Below are positions 37,623 through 47,333 of a stretch of DNA of 64,000 nt, piece after piece (position 1 is the stretch's first letter; each line of letters begins with the position of its first letter). Made by a program: the position numbers and the translations under genes. Source of the stretch: Caballeronia sp. dw_19 (GTDB lineage Bacteria > Pseudomonadota > Gammaproteobacteria > Burkholderiales > Burkholderiaceae); the NCBI RefSeq assembly GCF_018449515.1, contig NZ_JAAVUQ010000007.1, positions 186,001 through 250,000 on the forward strand, read 5' to 3'. The notes under the pieces were generated by a model. The model worked only from the letters and a program-made list of their open reading frames with translations. It was not told the origin of the DNA and did no database searches.

Positions 37623-39491
37623 TCAATGTGATTTCCGACGTGTCTTAGCGGTGGAGGAGTCTGCCAACCGAATGCTCACCTTGCGGCCACTGATGACTAT
37701 GCCCTCCAGGTCAATAAGAAGCTGCGCGCTCGTCCTGGTGCCAGCGTCAACGGTGGCAAAGCAAAACCCTTTGTTCCTACTCCCCAATTGTCGCCCCTCT
37801 GGCATATGCAAACTGAGCACACTGCATTTTTTTCCAAGTTCGGCTACGACGGAATCTTTCTCACTTGCATAGCTAAGATTACCAATGAACAGCGTTAGCT
37901 CATTTCGAGCAAATTCGTCGGCGTCGCTAGCAATAATTTCTGCCTTTTCAAACTTGATATTCGCCGCTGGCTTTGAAACAACCTTATAAATAGGCACGGA
38001 GCGCTTCGCCAATTTTTTATCATTGGCGAGTTTATAAGCTTGTGCGTGATTTTTTGTACGAACAACTAGTCCAAGTTGGCGAAGGGGCGTTAGAATTTCC
38101 CGCACCTGGTCTGTATCAACAATACCAAGGCGATCAATAATATCTTGCGTTGAAAACTGGCGATCCTCGTGTCCCAACGCCAAAACAGCGGTCTGACTCT
38201 CGCTCAATTTATACTCGTCAAAGAGTGAGAGCCAAAATTTAACTTTCGGATCGTAAAGCGAGCGATGGAAAAGTGAGACGACAAAATTGTCGCTTACACT
38301 TTGAATGTCAGGCTCTGCTAGTGCATTGCTTCGCATTACATCAAAGATTCGCCGGATTCCTTCGCCCATTTCACGAACGTAGCCGACCTCGCGTAAAACT
38401 CGGGCCACAAGAGGATTTCGGGACTCATGCGCACCCTTTAAAGTCCGAATATCGTCTAGCGATATTGTTGAGAGGAGGCGCCCGGGGCTTTGAATCTCCA
38501 ATCGATCGCTGAATATACTTATCTCGATCCCGCGCCCTTGGATTGCATAGTTTCGATGAACGATCGCGTTAATCAAGGCTTCTCTGCAAGCTATCTGTGG
38601 ATACAAATAACTTTGCTTAAATTTCGCCTTATCCGTTAAAGAGGTATGCATTGTTAGCGCGTAACTAAGGCGCTCCCATGCAGTTTCAACCAAACGAAGA
38701 ACGTTGTCGGCGACAATATCATCCTTAATAACGTTAAAAGCCTCTCCAGAGCGCCGTTCTTTTCCATCGATTGTGAAAATCCGAACAAAACAACCCGGAT
38801 GAAATTTACGCACGTCTTTAGCAAACAGCAACAACGCGGCGACTTTCAGTTTCATTCCAGACGGAGCGAACTCTGCCACACCCAAATGTTGAAGGCATTT
38901 TTCCGGTGTCACGCCATAGGCAATCTGATTTGAAACCTGCTGCAGCAAATCAAAATCGACGTCATCTAATGTGGCGGAATGCTCAATTGCCCGATCCCAC
39001 GTACGGGACTCCATCTCAAGCCGCTCAGAGCGAATGTTCTCTGAGCTTACCGGAATAGACTCAAGGTCCATCCTTTTGAGACACTTGCCGTCTGCCGTCA
39101 AATATGCGTACTCGTTCCCCTTCGAGATCGAAAAATACAGCACCTTGAGGTTGCTGTCCAAATTTACAAGGCTGACCTGTGGTTTGGGAAGGGGAGTATC
39201 GCGATGCACGTGCGTGACATACGCGTTTTTGAGCTGTGTGATTTCCTCGGCGGTGTGCAATAAACCGGTGATAGTTCCGTCGTCCTCGATCCCGATGAAA
39301 AGCTCGCCGCCGTCCGCATTGGCGAAAGCAACCAAAGTCTTGGCAATATCGGCACAAATGTCCTTGACTGAGCGCTTGACCTTCGCGTCAGGAGGACCTT
39401 GGCATGCACTTTTGAATTCCCTATAGTGGCTCTCACCTATTCGCGTTGCAAGTTGCACGCGCTCCGTCAAGACCAAAATCTGTCCGTCCAT
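37623..39491 (-). CDS. AlbA_2 (Schlafen-type) / GHKL-like ATPase / winged helix / C-terminal RRM fusion protein
   Basis: A 622-residue protein. Residues ~15-145 form an AlbA_2/Schlafen domain (GESHYREFKS, then AFANADGGELFIGIEDDG at 54-71). Residues ~285-400 match a HATPase_c_4 module (ACREALINAIVHRNY at 301-315; SDRLEIQSPG at 328-337; MGEGIRRI at 375-382). A winged helix follows (~445-480). Residues 532-611 form an RRM: RNP2 LFIGNL at 534-539 and RNP1 KGFCFATV at 574-581, with a basic tail. AlbA_2-ATPase proteins are common beside type I R-M operons; the RRM is the unusual part and suggests RNA binding. It lies 143 bp downstream of hsdS on the same strand and is lower in GC than its neighbours. 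Role in defence is inferred from place and domains. Confidence 0.85.
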   Translation of the reverse strand: MDGQILVLTERVQLATRIGESHYREFKSACQGPPDAKVKRSVKDICADIAKTLVAFANADGGELFIGIEDDGTITGLLHTAEEITQLKNAYVTHVHRDTPLPKPQVSLVNLDSNLKVLYFSISKGNEYAYLTADGKCLKRMDLESIPVSSENIRSERLEMESRTWDRAIEHSATLDDVDFDLLQQVSNQIAYGVTPEKCLQHLGVAEFAPSGMKLKVAALLLFAKDVRKFHPGCFVRIFTIDGKERRSGEAFNVIKDDIVADNVLRLVETAWERLSYALTMHTSLTDKAKFKQSYLYPQIACREALINAIVHRNYAIQGRGIEISIFSDRLEIQSPGRLLSTISLDDIRTLKGAHESRNPLVARVLREVGYVREMGEGIRRIFDVMRSNALAEPDIQSVSDNFVVSLFHRSLYDPKVKFWLSLFDEYKLSESQTAVLALGHEDRQFSTQDIIDRLGIVDTDQVREILTPLRQLGLVVRTKNHAQAYKLANDKKLAKRSVPIYKVVSKPAANIKFEKAEIIASDADEFARNELTLFIGNLSYASEKDSVVAELGKKCSVLSLHMPEGRQLGSRNKGFCFATVDAGTRTSAQLLIDLEGIVISGRKVSIRLADSSTAKTRRKSH

Positions 39492-39634
39492 CGCATCCCC
39501 CGCTTATTTTTCTACCTGTTCGCTAAACTGCAGCCGCGATCTTATATGAACCGTCACTTGCAATGCGAGCAATAAATCTTGCTCACTGAAAGACCCCTGA
39601 GGACCACCGCACGTTCACCCTGTGGTCCGCTTCA

Positions 39635-41035
39635 CTATTCGATGAACGAATTCTCGGCGTCACTCGGCGTGAATTGACGTGCTCCCTTACTACCTTTGCG
39701 CTTCGTGCCAGCTCTTGATTCCGATTGCTGCCCTGCCAAGCGCTTCAAGAGTTCCGCTGCTGACTCGTCGTTCGGGTCCTGCGGTACGAGCTCGCCACGA
39801 AACGCCTTGGCGAGCAATGCGGGCGTCAACCGTTCCACTGATTTTACTGCGGCGACAAGACGCTTCTCGATTTCATCCGCGAGAGAAAACAACTCACCTA
39901 CCTTTCGAACAATCTTGTTTTGCTCATCAATCGACGGAACAGGAAATAAGAAGTCTCTGCATTGCGATAGCGAGATATTAACTTGCCCTGCCGAACCCCT
40001 CGTTTCGTTAACGATATCTCTGATATTCTCGCCATGGCACAGAAGAATATACAGCCACCCAGTCGTGATTTTTTCGCTCGGTCGAAAGAGGGTGATTGCT
40101 TGGTTTATGTTCCATTCGTCGTACTCGTATGGAACTACCGCCACTTTGCCTAGAGGCGGTCCGACGATGTTCATCAACACGTCACCTGGCAACGCCACAG
40201 ACTTGGCTAGCGGTCCGCGATTCACTTCCGCAGTCACAAATTGTGGGCGGCAATCAAAAGCCACTTGCTGGTCCACGATGTTGTAGACCTTCAGAAAGGG
40301 AATTCCGGACTCGCTAACAAAGCCGCTTTTCGGCGTGCCTCCGCTCTGTACCTTCGCACACACGTCTGCGGCTCGTGCCTTCTTCCAAGTATGTTTGCCG
40401 TCTCCACCACAACTTGTGCAAAGTTGCCCCGACACGGCTGCACTCAAAACGGACTTGCGAAAAAGTCTGAGCTTATCGGAGGCCCGGTCAAGCCGCCCTT
40501 GGCAAGCATCGACGCACGCGAGCATGGTGTCGAGCTTGTCGGCGATGCGCTTTTGCTCGGCTAGGGGTGGCAACGGCACGGTCAACCCAAGCAAGACTGA
40601 TTGATTCAGGTTGACCATCGTTGACCCCACCGAATCGCCAATTAGCTTAGCGACAGTTGCCGGTGACGACAGAAAGCGTTGAAGATAAGTCGAGTCTACG
40701 GACATAGATGGCCTCACGATGACGGAACCTGTGCCGCATACCCATCCAGCAGAAGCATCGGGAACAACAGCACAGCGTCCCATTTCTCCTCGGCGTCCCA
40801 TTACCACGTCGCCAGCAGCGAGCCAGTACTCGCGCAACTTTGAAGCGGTAACCGGCGTTATCGTAACGCTGGGCGCTGGCGACAACTTGCCGTCGCGTAT
40901 GTGAGTGGGATTGATTAACGGGATCTCGCCTGATACGTAGTCTTCCTTGTGAAGTGCTGAGCCAAAAGGTCCAGTCTTTAATGTGGCGACCTCTCCCAAT
41001 GGGGCCATTGTCCAATTCGCTTTGCCGCCACTCAT
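39635..41035 (-). CDS. hsdS: Type I restriction-modification specificity subunit HsdS
   Basis: A 466-residue subunit with two target recognition domains (about 8-155 and 215-370), each followed by a conserved helix: LPPLAEQKRIADKLDTML and VPSIDEQNKIVRKVGELF. The two TRDs differ and would read the two halves of a bipartite target. A Lys/Arg-rich tail ends the protein. Its ATG overlaps the hsdM stop by 4 bp. Confidence 0.95.
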   Translation of the reverse strand: MSGGKANWTMAPLGEVATLKTGPFGSALHKEDYVSGEIPLINPTHIRDGKLSPAPSVTITPVTASKLREYWLAAGDVVMGRRGEMGRCAVVPDASAGWVCGTGSVIVRPSMSVDSTYLQRFLSSPATVAKLIGDSVGSTMVNLNQSVLLGLTVPLPPLAEQKRIADKLDTMLACVDACQGRLDRASDKLRLFRKSVLSAAVSGQLCTSCGGDGKHTWKKARAADVCAKVQSGGTPKSGFVSESGIPFLKVYNIVDQQVAFDCRPQFVTAEVNRGPLAKSVALPGDVLMNIVGPPLGKVAVVPYEYDEWNINQAITLFRPSEKITTGWLYILLCHGENIRDIVNETRGSAGQVNISLSQCRDFLFPVPSIDEQNKIVRKVGELFSLADEIEKRLVAAVKSVERLTPALLAKAFRGELVPQDPNDESAAELLKRLAGQQSESRAGTKRKGSKGARQFTPSDAENSFIE

Positions 41036-42489
41036 TCGAAATCCCCCTGCTCAAGAGACAACAGGACGGCGGTCATTTCGCCCAACGCACCATTTAACTC
41101 GTCCATCACCTCGCGAGCCAACACATCTGGCTCAGGTAGGTCAGTCGCATCTTCAGCGCTTTCATCTTTCAGCCACGAGATATCAAGGCTATCGCCTCGG
41201 GCCTTGACCCACTTACGGCTGAATGTACGGAATCGGCCAATCTCACCCTGATCGACTCGTTTACTAGTTCCTTCTGCTGCTTCACCGTAGGCCGTCTCGA
41301 ATTCGGCGAAGTATTCGCGCAACAGCGGCGTGCGTTTACCAAACTTCGGCGCGTTGGCGCGCAGGTCATACACCCATACCTGCTTCGTGCTATCGGTCGC
41401 AGCTTGGCTTACCTTCGTGAAGAACAGAACGTTCGTTTTAACGCCTTGCGCGTAGAAGATGCCCGTAGGAAGACGCAAGATTGTGTGCAGGTTGCATTTG
41501 TTCATTAGGTCGCGGCGAATGTCCGCGCCGACGCCTGCTTCAAACAGCACGTTGTCAGGCAACACTACAGCGGCACGCCCGCCATCCTTCAAATGTCGAA
41601 CGATGTGCTGCACGAAAGCGAGCTGCTTGTTGCTGGTCGCATACGTTAGGTCGTCACGAGTCGGACCACCACCGCCCTTCGCCGTACCGAACGGCGGATT
41701 GCTGAGAATGATGTTTGCTCTAGGCAAGGCCGCGCCAGCATTGCCCAGCGTATTGCCGATATGCACAACTCCTTCATCATCACCTTCCATGCCGTGCAAC
41801 ATGCAATTCATCAACGCGAGCCGCCTTGTGCTCGACACCAACTCCATGCCGAGAAACGCCTTGTTCCGCTGGAAGGTTTGCTGTTTGGCGTTGAGATTGT
41901 AGAGGTTGTCTGTGTGCGACTTGATATAAGCATCCGCTGCGATTAGGAAGCCCGCCGTACCTGCTGCCGGGTCCTGAATCGTCTCGCCATGTTGCGGCTT
42001 GATGAGGTGAATGATGCTATCGATCAAGGGGCGCGGCGTGAAGTATTGCCCGGCACCTGACTTCGTTTCGCTGGCGTTCTTTTGCAACAAACCTTCGTAT
42101 AAGTCGCCTAGCCCATCCCTCTTCGCCGAGAACCAGTCGATACCATCGAGGTTCTTTACAAGTTGCTCAAGGTGGCGCGGCTCTTTTAGGCTTGTTTGGG
42201 CGTCAGCATAGATCGCAGCGATTAGGGGATCGGTGCTTTGGCTCAGCGACAATAACGTTGCCCGATAATGGTTCAACAGATTTAAGCCGCTCTTATCAGT
42301 CAGGTCCGTCCAGCGCGAGCCTTCAGGCAACTTGTGCTTACTGAGCACACCACTTTGGGCGTTTTCGTGCTCCATCTTGATGAACAGTAGCAAGACCAGC
42401 TCGGCCACATACTCCGAGTAGTTGATGCCATCGTCGCGCAGCACGTCGCAAAGGTTCCACAGCTTCTGGACGATTTCGTTATTGCTCAT
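41032..42489 (-). CDS. hsdM: Type I restriction-modification DNA methyltransferase HsdM
   Basis: A 485-residue adenine-N6 methyltransferase. The N-terminal helical domain (1-~125) is followed by GAGQYFTPRPLI (145-156), the SAM-binding DPAAGTAGF (173-181) and the catalytic NPPF (264-267). It modifies host DNA and is also needed with HsdS for cutting by HsdR. It follows hsdR by 76 bp and overlaps hsdS. Confidence 0.96.
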   Translation of the reverse strand: MSNNEIVQKLWNLCDVLRDDGINYSEYVAELVLLLFIKMEHENAQSGVLSKHKLPEGSRWTDLTDKSGLNLLNHYRATLLSLSQSTDPLIAAIYADAQTSLKEPRHLEQLVKNLDGIDWFSAKRDGLGDLYEGLLQKNASETKSGAGQYFTPRPLIDSIIHLIKPQHGETIQDPAAGTAGFLIAADAYIKSHTDNLYNLNAKQQTFQRNKAFLGMELVSSTRRLALMNCMLHGMEGDDEGVVHIGNTLGNAGAALPRANIILSNPPFGTAKGGGGPTRDDLTYATSNKQLAFVQHIVRHLKDGGRAAVVLPDNVLFEAGVGADIRRDLMNKCNLHTILRLPTGIFYAQGVKTNVLFFTKVSQAATDSTKQVWVYDLRANAPKFGKRTPLLREYFAEFETAYGEAAEGTSKRVDQGEIGRFRTFSRKWVKARGDSLDISWLKDESAEDATDLPEPDVLAREVMDELNGALGEMTAVLLSLEQGDFE

Positions 42490-42565
42490 GGGGCCTGATT
42501 CTGAATGGGTTGGCAGGCCGTAAATCGGGGAAATCCGTGACGGCCTGCGAAGATTTTGGACTAAA

Positions 42566-45500
42566 TTATGCCACCTGCGGCCACAATGTCCCCGCGAGTT
42601 CTTGAAGCACCGTATCCAGCTTGCCGCCTAGCATCTTGTTGAGCTGCTTCGCGCCGCCATCATTAGCGAATGTGCTGTTTACGAACTGCTGATCGACGAC
42701 AACCTCGTGAGCGAGTTGCTTGGCTAACCGGCCCAGCCATGTACGCTGCACCTGTGTCCAGTTCGTAAGCTTATAGATGCCATCCATGGCATGAGCAACA
42801 CGCTGATCGAATGAAATGAGAGCCTCGCCAAGCGCTGCCTGCCGGATATAGCCTACGATGCTCGCGGCGATCTCTTGGTTGGTCTGCTGCCGCCAAGCGC
42901 TCTTGATTCGCGCCTCCGTAAAGCCATGCTGATCGAGCAGCATGCGGACTTCTTTCAGCTCTGCACGCGTCAAGTCCTTCGGGCGATTCACGACAACCGA
43001 CAACGCAGCCGACTGGTTGATTTGCTCGCGGATGAAGTGGTTGAAGCCATCAAGGTAATCTTTCGGGCGTCCGTAATCGCCGTAACTCTGCTCACGAGAC
43101 AGCAGCTCGTCCGCGTGTTCGGAGATGATCGGCATGTTGCCCGTGCCCACCAGTTGCTTCACCTCGGCGAGCTGTTCCAAGAGATGCATGTGCTCGCGCA
43201 CGAAGTCTGCTGCGCCCGCTGGACCTAACGAATGCAGGTGCTCGTGGAGCTTGCTCGGCGGCACACCCCAGGTTTGCTCAAGTTGTGCAAGGCGTTCCGT
43301 TAGTGCTGGCTTTTTCAACGCTTCGTGTGTCGCCTTCCGGAGCACACGCATCAGGCCTTGACTCAGGGCATCAAGGACCTCGTGAGCGTGCGTGCGATCA
43401 GACGCGCTACCCGGCGCATCGAAGCTAGCGGGGTCAGTAAGCTCGCCGATCAACTGCTCCATCGTGACGTTCGGGTCCTTCACCAGCGGCTTCATGGTCG
43501 ATACGTCCTGAAGCGCGGCGTAGATGTCCACCGGGTCATAAATCTTGAAGACAGTCTTGCCAATCTCGTCGCATCGGCGGGTCGCACGCCCGATCATCTG
43601 CTCGTAGAGAATACGGGAGCGCACGCGGCGTAGGAACACGAGATGGGAGATGGTTGGCACATCGATACCAGTCGTGAGCAGGTCAACCGTGATGGCGATG
43701 CTGGGATACAGCTCGTTCTTGTAAAGGCGAATGAGCTGGTTGACTTTGTCCGACTGCCCCGTAATCTTCTTGACGGCAGCCTCGTTGTAGAGGTCGCCAT
43801 ATTCCTCTTTGAAGGCTTCGTTGAGAAGGCGCTTAACCATCTCAGCATGCATATCGGTCGCGCAGAAGATGAGGGTCTTCTCTTTGCCGAACGGGTCCAA
43901 CTCCTTCGCCAGTTGAGCGCAAATCACCTTATTGAACTGTTCGCTAATAACACTCTTGTTGAAGGCTTCGACGCTGAAATTAACCTCGTCCTCTAGCTCC
44001 GACAGTTCTATCTCGCCCGTCGATGTGTTGATCGCCGTAACCGTCTCGCCCTTCTGGAAGTGGATGCCGTTTTTCGAAAGAAGAGTTTCGTATCGAACCG
44101 GCGGCTCGTGGTCGATCAGCCAGTCGTCGGCGACGGCCTCACGGTATGAATACGTGTAGACGGGCTTGCCGAAAATCTCTGTCGTATGCTTCGCGGGCGT
44201 GGCAGTGAGCGCGACCTTTACCGCGTCGAAGTAATCGAGCACCCGTCGATAGCTGGAGAGGTACTGACCTTGATCCCGTACAACTAGCTCGCCTTCGGTC
44301 ATCTCTTGATCAAGCGTGTAGCCACGATGCGCTTCATCAATAATGATGCAATCGAACTCGTCAACGCCGGGTGGCGTATCGGACTGGAGGATGCGCCGCA
44401 CCATCGCCTGAACCGTTGCGACCTGAACGCGCGTCTCGGCCTCGGCGGACATATCCCCTAGCTTCGCGATGTTGTAAATCTTCGAAAGCGGCTGATTCTG
44501 CTCAAGCAATGCTTCGTCGAACGTGTCCGTTGCCTGTTGCCCCAGCGCGGTGCGATCCACGAGGAAGAGTATTCGGCGGAATCGCTCCGCCTTCAGCATC
44601 CGATACATGAGGCCAATGATCGTTCGGGTCTTGCCCGTCCCTGTCGCCATCGCAACGAGGGCCTCGCGCTGGCCGCCAGCGAGCGCCAGCTCTACGGCTT
44701 GAATGGCCTTCACTTGGTAGTCACGAAGCTTCAGATAGTCGAAGCCTTCCTCCGCGAGCTTTGCTTCGGCGTCTTCCTTGCTCCGTTTCAGCCGATCTAC
44801 TAGGCCATCCGGTTGATGGAAACCTGCTAGCGGATTGGAGAGATTCGAGGGTGCACGCACATCACGGAACCATGTGCCGCTTTGCTCCGCCAGTTGCTTG
44901 ATGTAGGGGCGGCTGTTGCACGAGTACACGAACGGGACTTTAAATGAGCCGTTTTGCCCATCCGACCATGGCCCCGACTGCCCTGCCACTTGCCACGGTG
45001 CGATCAGGTCCGGCGTGAGCTTGAATCCACGCGAGTAACGCTCCGCCTGTTGGATCGTGTCTGCCACGCCCTTGCTTTGCTTCTTCGCCTCAACAATGGC
45101 AATGGGCATCATGCCTGCGAATAGCATGTAGTCGGCAGTACCGTCTAGAGTCGGCCATTCGGAGATGGCTTTATTCTTTCCCGGCTCCGGGCGTACGCCC
45201 TTTGCATATTTCAGCTCCACCGTATCTGCATCCCATCCCGCTTCCATCAACTGCTTGTCGATGAGAATGCGCGTCAAGTCCTCGGACCACACGAGTTGCT
45301 TTGTAGCCTTCTGCGTGCTGACCTTAGCCTGAGTTACCTGCTTTGCGTCGAGCTGGTCCTGAAGCGCTTTCAGTTGGGTATCGAAAGCTTGCTGCGCTTT
45401 TTTCAGCGCTGCTTCCTGCTCGAATGCTAGATCCTTGTACGTCTTCGCTTCTACGTCCATCTGCAACGCGAGCGTCTCGTACTCCTCCTTCTCTTGCGCT

Positions 45501-46030
45501 ATGAGGTCGGCAAGTTGCTGGCTGCTTTCGAGCGTCTGCGAGGCGCTCTTTAGTTGCGCCTTGAGCACGTCAATCTCAACCTGGAGATCGCGCAGGGCTT
45601 TGCTGGGGTCTTCTGGTGGAACAAACGCACCGGGTTTGAACGCCGTACCCTGCTTGCCGAACGACTGCTCAAACCAAATCGCGAGGGCGCGGGCGACTTT
45701 CAGGCCGTCCATCGCCTCTTTGTGCTGCGTCTTAAACTCGTGGGTGGCCTTATTGCCTTCAACGCGAAGCGTATGGAACAGACCACGGATCGCTTTGTCG
45801 AGGCCAGCCTCCCGATCCAACCGGAAAAGCAGGTCCGCCTGCGTGGTTGTCTGGTCGAATTCGACGCCCAAGCGCGAGGCCAAGTCCTGCGCCATCGCCT
45901 CGCCAAACTGGCGAAGCTTGATGAGAGTCGTATTCGGGTCGCTGGCGAAGATTTTTTCGGCGGCAGTGCCGAGCTGTGCGAGAAGCGGCGAATGCTCGGC
46001 TAGAAAGCTGAAATTCCCAGTCTGGCTCAC
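42566..46030 (-). CDS. hsdR: Type I restriction endonuclease subunit HsdR
   Basis: A 1154-residue motor-nuclease. The N-terminal ~140 residues look like a DUF4145-type domain, then a coiled coil (~145-240). The PD-(D/E)xK nuclease shows Asp300 and Glu314-x-Lys316 (IVEAKKQ). The SF2 translocase has Walker A ATGTGKT (462-468), DEAH (565-568) and LTATP; a long helical C-terminus binds the methylase. It starts with GTG at 46030. It appears intact and full-length for an EcoKI-type HsdR. First gene of the R-M operon. Confidence 0.95.
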   Translation of the reverse strand: MSQTGNFSFLAEHSPLLAQLGTAAEKIFASDPNTTLIKLRQFGEAMAQDLASRLGVEFDQTTTQADLLFRLDREAGLDKAIRGLFHTLRVEGNKATHEFKTQHKEAMDGLKVARALAIWFEQSFGKQGTAFKPGAFVPPEDPSKALRDLQVEIDVLKAQLKSASQTLESSQQLADLIAQEKEEYETLALQMDVEAKTYKDLAFEQEAALKKAQQAFDTQLKALQDQLDAKQVTQAKVSTQKATKQLVWSEDLTRILIDKQLMEAGWDADTVELKYAKGVRPEPGKNKAISEWPTLDGTADYMLFAGMMPIAIVEAKKQSKGVADTIQQAERYSRGFKLTPDLIAPWQVAGQSGPWSDGQNGSFKVPFVYSCNSRPYIKQLAEQSGTWFRDVRAPSNLSNPLAGFHQPDGLVDRLKRSKEDAEAKLAEEGFDYLKLRDYQVKAIQAVELALAGGQREALVAMATGTGKTRTIIGLMYRMLKAERFRRILFLVDRTALGQQATDTFDEALLEQNQPLSKIYNIAKLGDMSAEAETRVQVATVQAMVRRILQSDTPPGVDEFDCIIIDEAHRGYTLDQEMTEGELVVRDQGQYLSSYRRVLDYFDAVKVALTATPAKHTTEIFGKPVYTYSYREAVADDWLIDHEPPVRYETLLSKNGIHFQKGETVTAINTSTGEIELSELEDEVNFSVEAFNKSVISEQFNKVICAQLAKELDPFGKEKTLIFCATDMHAEMVKRLLNEAFKEEYGDLYNEAAVKKITGQSDKVNQLIRLYKNELYPSIAITVDLLTTGIDVPTISHLVFLRRVRSRILYEQMIGRATRRCDEIGKTVFKIYDPVDIYAALQDVSTMKPLVKDPNVTMEQLIGELTDPASFDAPGSASDRTHAHEVLDALSQGLMRVLRKATHEALKKPALTERLAQLEQTWGVPPSKLHEHLHSLGPAGAADFVREHMHLLEQLAEVKQLVGTGNMPIISEHADELLSREQSYGDYGRPKDYLDGFNHFIREQINQSAALSVVVNRPKDLTRAELKEVRMLLDQHGFTEARIKSAWRQQTNQEIAASIVGYIRQAALGEALISFDQRVAHAMDGIYKLTNWTQVQRTWLGRLAKQLAHEVVVDQQFVNSTFANDGGAKQLNKMLGGKLDTVLQELAGTLWPQVA

Positions 46031-46038
46031 GGTCTATG

Positions 46039-46073
46039 GTCCGTCGTTATTGTCTGACGGACTTTACTGTAAA
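46039..46073 (-). promoter_or_regulatory. Candidate hsdR promoter with operator over the -10 box
   Basis: On the minus strand TTTACA (46073-46068) and AATAAC (46051-46046) are spaced by 16 bp. The -10 lies in the loop of a perfect inverted repeat GTCCGTC-N10-GACGGAC (46039-46062). A protein bound there would block the promoter. The XRE regulator encoded upstream is a plausible binder. Confidence 0.45.
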
Positions 46074-46281
46074 CGGGGCGCAGGCGGGAATTCGCCGAGC
46101 ATCCGATTGTGGTTCAGACGCCAAAGATGCCGCGCGCTACGATTGCATACGCCATCCCGTTACCGCGTAGCCGGATTACCTGCATCGCGAATCAGCAATG
46201 GCCTGCGACGTGAGCGCAACAAATTCGAGATTCCTCGGCAGTCTGTTCGTCTTTCTTACAGAACCGAAAGGCTGCGCCGCG

Positions 46282-47070
46282 TCAATCACCGTCCTCGCGT
46301 AATACCTCGCGGGCATGTGCTCGGGGTTTGTGCCGCTCATACATGGCGTCGATTTCGGGTAGGCGTCCGGCTTGCACTCCATCCACATAGTCGTTGAAGA
46401 CGGCGAAAGCCGCGCGCACACGGTGAAGGGGCGCGCTGACGCGAGTAAGGGCGGCAATCGCGGCGGCAACCGGCGCGCCGCCCGGCAGGTCATCGAATTG
46501 ACCGCGCTCGCACAGGTCACGGAACCGCCGCTCGATGGATTCGACCGCCGCTATCACATCTGCCGTCTCGTCGGGCGTGAGTTGCATACGACTAGCAACC
46601 TCCGCCGATATCCGGGCGAAGCCCGTCATGGTCGCTTCGAGCGCGCTTCGCGTCCCGCGCAGCAAAGCATGCCGCCGCAAAACTTCGGCGTCGCGGTCCA
46701 TGTCAGGCACAAGTCCGAGAAGCCAATCGACCGACACTGAGTACACCCGCGCGGCCTGCGCGACAAACTTGAAATCTTTTGGTATCGGGCGCTCGCCGGA
46801 CTCGATTAAGGAAAGTTGCGTGCTGTTGGCGTATCCGAACAATTGCGCGGCTTCGACCGCGAGCAGGCCATTGGCTACGCGGGCCTGAATGAGTCTGTAT
46901 CGCAAGTCTTCCAGTTCGGCGGGCGCAGTGAAGCTGCGCTTGAATCGCGTGAGCACCTTTTCAACGAGAGGGCCGCCCTCATCCACGGGTTCACGCTTCG
47001 CGGGCACGACACGCTCTTTGGTCAGGTCAACAACTTTAAAGCCAGCGCGCGGCACGTGGTAATCACTCAT
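46282..47070 (-). CDS. XRE-type helix-turn-helix regulator with long C-terminal domain
   Basis: A 262-residue protein. Residues ~50-115 contain a Cro/CI-like HTH (LRYRLIQARVANGLLAVEAAQLFGYANSTQLSLIESGERPIPKD ... YSVSVDWLLGL). The remaining ~145 residues are helical without a recognised family. Position at the end of the early-type gene block, directly before the R-M operon, suggests it controls element genes or hsdR. Its stop lies 251 bp before the hsdR start. Confidence 0.8.
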   Translation of the reverse strand: MSDYHVPRAGFKVVDLTKERVVPAKREPVDEGGPLVEKVLTRFKRSFTAPAELEDLRYRLIQARVANGLLAVEAAQLFGYANSTQLSLIESGERPIPKDFKFVAQAARVYSVSVDWLLGLVPDMDRDAEVLRRHALLRGTRSALEATMTGFARISAEVASRMQLTPDETADVIAAVESIERRFRDLCERGQFDDLPGGAPVAAAIAALTRVSAPLHRVRAAFAVFNDYVDGVQAGRLPEIDAMYERHKPRAHAREVLREDGD

Positions 47071-47315
47071 TTTTTTCTCCCAGCAAGCAATACGCGTGCG
47101 ACGTTTTCAAGGCGGGCAGCGACACGTTCAAGGCGCTCGGACTGCGTCGGTTTGGCGGCGGTGCGAGGTGTATCTCTCCAGCGTTCGACCGACGAGCGGT
47201 GATGAATCGCGCTCGGCGAAACACCGTAGCGTTTTGCAAGCTGCTTGGCGGTCGAGCCCGCGCGATACTCGGCTTCGATTTGAAACCACGCTTCGGGCGA
47301 TAGTCGGATTGCCAT
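47067..47315 (-). CDS. Small HTH protein, terminase small subunit-like N-terminus
   Basis: An 82-residue basic protein with a homeodomain-like HTH: EAWFQIEAEYRAGSTAKQLAKRYGVSPSAIHHRS. This resembles the DNA-binding head of some phage terminase small subunits and resolvase-type HTHs, but no terminase large subunit follows. Its stop overlaps the start of the XRE gene by 4 bp. Confidence 0.65.
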   Translation of the reverse strand: MAIRLSPEAWFQIEAEYRAGSTAKQLAKRYGVSPSAIHHRSSVERWRDTPRTAAKPTQSERLERVAARLENVARVLLAGRKK

Positions 47316-47333
47316 GCGGTTCCCCTGCGGTGG

